Assembly: GCA_040223615.1 (NCBI GenBank)
Contig: JAVKFY010000041.1
Coordinates: 1 to 24,839, forward strand
Source of the DNA: JAVKFY01 sp040223615
Lineage (GTDB): Bacteria; Pseudomonadota; Alphaproteobacteria; GCA-2731375
Length of the DNA: 24,839 nucleotides
Reading direction: 5' to 3'
This document shows, in pieces, positions 21,379 through 24,839 of this stretch. The number at the start of each line of letters is the position of its first letter. Positions within the stretch are counted from its first letter, which is position 1. Both the position numbers and the translations under genes were made by a program. Under the pieces are notes generated by a model, which was not told the origin of the DNA, did not search any database, and saw nothing but the letters and a program-made list of their open reading frames with translations.

Positions 21379-22656
21379 TCAGTTGATCAGGGCGAGGCCG
21401 GTGATGTCCTCGGCGATCGCCGCGAACGCGTCCTCCAGCTGGTCGCTGTCGGTGGCATTGAAGAAGAAGGTCGATTCGGCGGTGTCCGGATTGGCGCAGT
21501 CCTTCATGAGGGCCGCCGCCTTCGCCGGCGCGGCGAACGCGATCGTGTAGACCTTTATGCCGTCATCCTTCATCGAGTCGCACAGCTTGCGCGCATAAAG
21601 GTTCGACTGCGCCTGTCCCGGCGTGTTGCACCACTTTCCGCTCGACGGATGCGTGTTGAAGATGCCGTCGGTCATGATGATGGCGTACTTGCGCGTGCCG
21701 GGCGCGAACGGGCCCGCGTCCGAGCCTGCCGGCCACGCCGAATTCCATTCCGGCGCCAGCATGTAGTAGGACCAGGCGATGGCGATATGGCCGGCCGTGC
21801 AGCCGCCGGTGCCGAACGCGTTGATGCGGCTCTTGAGCAGCGCGGCGTCGTCGGTCATCGGCAGGATCTCGGCGTCGGGGCAATCCTTGGTGCCGCCGAC
21901 CGGATGCAGCGGGCTTGCGAAGTCACGCTCGTAGCGCTTCGGTCCGGTGCGTTCGTAGACGCAGCCGTTCGAAGAGCCGGTATAGTTGATCTCGTCGATG
22001 ACCGGGCTTGCATCGACGGTCGCGGCATAGGGCACGAGCCCGATACGCACGCGCTCGTCGGCGCCCGGCGCCGCGAACATCAGGTCGATGGCCGTGGTCG
22101 CCGCCTTCTTCAGCCCCTGCATGCGCGTCTCGCCGGAGGCCGGTATCCATGTCGCCATCGACCCGGTGATGTCGAGCGCCATCGCCACTTCGATCTGCGT
22201 GTTCGAGAACTGCGCCTTGGCATCGGTGGAGACGACGCGCTCGCTGGCCGAGATCAGCTTGGTCAGCGTCATCGGAACGCGGATCGATGCCTCGACCTGA
22301 AGCGTCTTGGCCGCTGCGTCGATGACCACCTTGTCGATCCTGACGGGCTCGCCGGCCAGTTCGCCCTCGTCGATATTGGCCAGAACGTACGCGGTGACGA
22401 CCTCTTCGGCCTCGTCCTCGGTGATCGTGCCGAGCGTGATGTTGCGCGTGGTCGACAGAACCGCCGCATCGACGGCCTGGTTGAGCCGGACCTTGGCGGA
22501 CGAAAGACGCGAATAGTCGAGCGCCATGCCCGCCGCCGAGATCAGCACCAGGCTGCTCAGCCCGAACAGGGCCGCGAAATTGCCGCCACGGTCCGCCGCG
22601 AATGCGCGGCCGGCGGCGACGAGCGGCGAAAGACGGCGTGCAACGATCGTGCGCAT
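21379..22656 (-). CDS. TadE/TadG-like protein with von Willebrand factor A domain
   Basis: The protein has 425 residues. The N-terminal part (21-60) is the Tad-type segment: charged 'DRGGNF' followed by a hydrophobic helix (28-47) and 'DYSRLSSAKVRLNQAVDAAVL', as in TadG and putative pilus-assembly Flp proteins. The vWA domain begins at about 155. Its MIDAS reads DITGS (162-166), with T287 or a neighbour and D330 (IIMTDG) as the other metal contacts. Several Cys pairs (C232/C259, C286, C343/C359, C387) suggest disulfides outside the cytoplasm. GGAGGC precedes the ATG (22654-22656). No other tad or flp gene is near, so it is an orphan copy. Confidence 0.85.
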   Translation of the reverse strand: MRTIVARRLSPLVAAGRAFAADRGGNFAALFGLSSLVLISAAGMALDYSRLSSAKVRLNQAVDAAVLSTTRNITLGTITEDEAEEVVTAYVLANIDEGELAGEPVRIDKVVIDAAAKTLQVEASIRVPMTLTKLISASERVVSTDAKAQFSNTQIEVAMALDITGSMATWIPASGETRMQGLKKAATTAIDLMFAAPGADERVRIGLVPYAATVDASPVIDEINYTGSSNGCVYERTGPKRYERDFASPLHPVGGTKDCPDAEILPMTDDAALLKSRINAFGTGGCTAGHIAIAWSYYMLAPEWNSAWPAGSDAGPFAPGTRKYAIIMTDGIFNTHPSSGKWCNTPGQAQSNLYARKLCDSMKDDGIKVYTIAFAAPAKAAALMKDCANPDTAESTFFFNATDSDQLEDAFAAIAEDITGLALIN

Positions 22657-22859
22657 GGATAGCCTCCGTTTGGCTGCGCACGATGGAGGCGGCCGATTAC
22701 CAATTTGCTGCCTGAAGGCGGCCCATCCGCCCGCGATCGGGCAAATCCGGGCGTTTCGGGCACTTATGTGTCGCAATGGTTGCGGCGGCATTGACGACGC
22801 GCCGGCAATTGGCGTCCGCCCGTTAACCGATCGTCAGGAATTGCAACGGTGCGCCGGGA

Positions 22860-23108
22860 TCAGAAATCGATGGCGATGCCCTTGATCTCCCAGTCACCGA
22901 ACCGGGCGGGGTCCTTGCCGCCGCGCCCGCCATACTCCTTTTGCGCCCCGGCCTGCTGCCGGTCGAGTTTGGCCCGACGCGCTTCGGCCTCCCTGAGCGC
23001 ACGCTGCGCGGCGGGCGGCAGGTCCTCGAAACGGCGCGCCGGCGCTTCTGTCGCCTCGGTCGCCTCCGCGCCGCCGGGTTCTCCTGGCTGACTTTCGGTC
23101 TGTGTCAT
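22860..23108 (-). CDS. SDHAF4-like (DUF1674) succinate dehydrogenase assembly factor
   Basis: The protein has 82 residues. The C-terminal signature EYGGRGGKDPARFGDWEIKG ending in DF is the hallmark of DUF1674 / SDHAF4, the family whose eukaryotic members bind flavinylated SdhA and assist its assembly into complex II. The N-terminal half is disordered, rich in Glu, Ala and Pro, with a helical, charged middle (about 30-55). GGAGAAG lies before the ATG (23106-23108). It is divergent from htpX with 119 bases between start codons. The function in bacteria is inferred from the eukaryotic family. Confidence 0.85.
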   Translation of the reverse strand: MTQTESQPGEPGGAEATEATEAPARRFEDLPPAAQRALREAEARRAKLDRQQAGAQKEYGGRGGKDPARFGDWEIKGIAIDF

Positions 23109-23227
23109 CGTCGCTTCTCCGGCCTGTCCTCATTGAAAACGGGGGCTGCCTCGTCCATCTATATGGCGGTCGCCGGACCTGCGTCCAGCGGCCGTCTGGT
23201 CCATTTTCGACATGCGGAGCTGACACG

Positions 23228-24229
23228 ATGGATATGGTCAAGACCGCCATGCTGATCGCCTTCATGACGGCCCTGTTCATGGGCGTCGGCTATCTGATCG
23301 GCGGCACGGGCGGCATGATGATCGCCTTCGTCATCGCACTTGCGATGAACGCCTTTTCCTACTGGAACGCCGACAAGATGGTGCTGCGCATGAACGGCGC
23401 GGTCGAGGTCGACGAGAACAGCGCCCCCGAATATTACCGCATGGTCCGCGACCTGGCCGCCAATGCCGGCCTGCCGATGCCGAAGGTCTACATCATCAAG
23501 CAGGACCAGCCCAATGCGTTCGCCACCGGGCGCAATCCCGAGAACGCCGCCGTCGCCGCGACGACGGGCCTGCTCGAAACGCTGACGCCCGAGGAGGTGG
23601 CCGGCGTGATGGCCCACGAACTGGCCCACGTGCAGAACCGCGACACGCTGATCATGACGATCACCGCGACGTTGGCGGGCGCGATCTCCATTCTGGGCAA
23701 CTTTGCCCTGTTCTTCGGCTCCGGACGCAACAACAACCCGCTCGGCCTGATCGGCGTCCTGGTCGCCATGATCGTCGCGCCGTTCGCCGCGATGATCGTG
23801 CAGATGGCGATCAGCCGGACGCGCGAATACTCCGCCGACCGGCGTGGCGCCGAGATCTGCGGCCGGCCCGACTGGCTGGCGAGCGCGCTCGCCAAGATCG
23901 CCCGGGCCGCCGGCCGGCATGTCAACGAGCCGGCCGAGCGCAATCCCGCGACGGCGCACATGTTCATCATCAATCCGCTCTCGGGCGAGCGCATGGACAA
24001 TCTGTTTTCCACCCACCCGGACACGGACAACCGCATCGCCGCGCTTCAGGCAATGGCGGGCGAAATGCGCGCGACGCCTGAGCCGCAACGCCGTGAGGAA
24101 AACCACGGTCCATGGGGCGCCCGGACCGAAGCACCCGAACCCCGGCCCCAACCCCAGCCCAAATCCGAGCCCAAATCCGGGCCCCGCTGGGGCCGTGACG
24201 CCAAGGGGCGCAAAGGCCCCTGGTCGTGA
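23228..24229 (+). CDS. htpX: Membrane zinc metalloprotease HtpX
   Basis: The protein has 333 residues, an M48 peptidase of the inner membrane that degrades damaged membrane proteins. Two N-terminal membrane helices (about 6-24, 28-46) precede the catalytic HEXXH (H130, E131, H134 in MAHELAHVQNRD), and the third zinc ligand is E200 in RTREYSADRRGAE. Two more hydrophobic segments lie at 142-163 and 172-192. The C terminus (about 297-333) is an added Pro/Lys/Arg-rich tail with a 12-base tandem repeat in the DNA. The ATG at 23228 has GGAG upstream; an in-frame start 42 codons earlier is less likely. The stop overlaps the rsmB start by 4 bases. Confidence 0.94.
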   Translation: MDMVKTAMLIAFMTALFMGVGYLIGGTGGMMIAFVIALAMNAFSYWNADKMVLRMNGAVEVDENSAPEYYRMVRDLAANAGLPMPKVYIIKQDQPNAFATGRNPENAAVAATTGLLETLTPEEVAGVMAHELAHVQNRDTLIMTITATLAGAISILGNFALFFGSGRNNNPLGLIGVLVAMIVAPFAAMIVQMAISRTREYSADRRGAEICGRPDWLASALAKIARAAGRHVNEPAERNPATAHMFIINPLSGERMDNLFSTHPDTDNRIAALQAMAGEMRATPEPQRREENHGPWGARTEAPEPRPQPQPKSEPKSGPRWGRDAKGRKGPWS

Positions 24230-24839
24230 GCCGCCCCACTGTGCGCCGCGCCACCGGCAAAAACCGCCCCAGCCCCGAGACCTTCGACAAGCCCGGCCTT
24301 GAGACCCGCCGCGTGGCCACGAAACTGCTCGCCGCCGTGGTGGATGCCCACGCCTCGCTCGACGGTCTCACCGATCCCGCCCACGGCCAGCCCAATTTCC
24401 GCGCGCTCGATGCGCGGGACCGCTCGCTTGTCCGCGCCATCCTGATGAGCGCGCTCCGCCACCGCAGCACGATCGAGGCACTGCTTTCCCGCCGTCTGGA
24501 GCGCCCGTTGCCCGCCAACGCCCGCGCCCTCTCGCACGCGCTGCATGTGGCGGCGGCGCAGATCCTTTTCCTCGACGTGCCCGACAGCGCCGCCGTAGAC
24601 CTCGCTGTCACCCAGGCAAAAAGCGACCCGCGTCTCGCCCGCTTTTCGGGTCTGGTCAACGGCGTTCTGCGCAATCTGATCCGTGTGAAGGCACGCGCGC
24701 TTCCCGCCGCCCTTGCCCAGACGCGCGAAGCGCCTGACTGGTTCGCCGAGCGGCTGGAAGCGGCCTATGGCGCGGAAAAGACCGCCGCCATCCTCGCCAT
24801 GCACCGCCTGGAACCACCGGTGGACTTCACTGTCAGGCA
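24226..24839 (+). CDS. rsmB: 16S rRNA (cytosine-967 C5) methyltransferase RsmB, 5' part
   Basis: An open frame runs from GTG at 24226 to the end of the window (204 codons) without a stop. The GTG overlaps the htpX stop as GTGA, a typical coupled start. Residues about 27-150 form the NusB-like RNA-binding domain of RsmB: 'TRRVATKLLAAVVD', 'LDARDRSLVRAILMSALRH' and 'AAVDLAVTQAKSD..LARFSGLVNGVLRNL'. The segment after it (APDWFAERLEAAYG) leads into the methyltransferase domain, whose SAM motifs and catalytic Cys lie beyond the window. The order htpX-rsmB is common in Alphaproteobacteria as far as I recall. Confidence 0.88.
   Translation, partial: MSRPTVRRATGKNRPSPETFDKPGLETRRVATKLLAAVVDAHASLDGLTDPAHGQPNFRALDARDRSLVRAILMSALRHRSTIEALLSRRLERPLPANARALSHALHVAAAQILFLDVPDSAAVDLAVTQAKSDPRLARFSGLVNGVLRNLIRVKARALPAALAQTREAPDWFAERLEAAYGAEKTAAILAMHRLEPPVDFTVR

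Noticed and set aside
22657..22859. Possible gene or RNA between the TadG-like and SDHAF4-like genes
   Set aside because: No open frame with a ribosome binding site and no convincing hairpin-plus-T-tract; probably only the promoter of the TadG-like gene.

Overview
The window is high-GC alphaproteobacterial chromosome. The evidence is the gene families and their order: a PII protein and ammonium channel (glnK-amtB), an aminotransferase, ftsK, lolA, an exonuclease III gene, a CenR-like regulator, then an SDHAF4-type gene, htpX and rsmB. No tRNA, rRNA, IS element, phage gene or CRISPR array was seen. The exact order within Alphaproteobacteria (Rhodospirillales-like or Hyphomicrobiales-like) cannot be fixed by eye.

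Region 1 (1-6.84 kb) is accessory. The end of an RTX-like protein converges on a three-gene minus-strand operon: an atypical SDR/epimerase, a two-domain GNAT acetyltransferase and an AHL-lactonase-like metallo-beta-lactamase. A large palindrome lies between the convergent genes and supplies both stop codons. Divergent from the operon is a 1052-residue SAM / degenerate cyclase / AAA ATPase / TPR protein with a 69-residue partner, followed by a SnoaL-like protein. Three of these proteins lack a catalytic or metal-binding residue normally expected of their fold.

Region 2 (6.9-11.05 kb) looks catabolic. pobA (4-hydroxybenzoate 3-monooxygenase) converges on a minus-strand set of four genes: a VOC protein, a TauD-type dioxygenase, a HAD protein and a PhyH-type dioxygenase.

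Region 3 (11.05-18.64 kb) is core. It holds glnK-amtB with a possible sigma-54 promoter and a strong terminator, then an aminotransferase, ftsK, lolA and xth. Synonymous codon preference changes inside ftsK at about 16.24-16.38 kb, which could mark a recombination junction or an assembly junction.

Region 4 (18.65-24.84 kb) holds a stand-alone cyclic-nucleotide-binding fold with a degenerate ligand pocket, a CenR-like response regulator, a small L,D-transpeptidase, a DUF1761 membrane protein, an orphan TadG/vWA protein, an SDHAF4-like factor, htpX and the 5' part of rsmB. Between the DUF1761 and TadG genes is a small self-contained unit. It encodes a 21-residue peptide behind a Shine-Dalgarno sequence that matches 15 bases of the 16S rRNA 3' tail complement, and it ends in its own terminator. 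This unit is the best candidate in the window for something undescribed.
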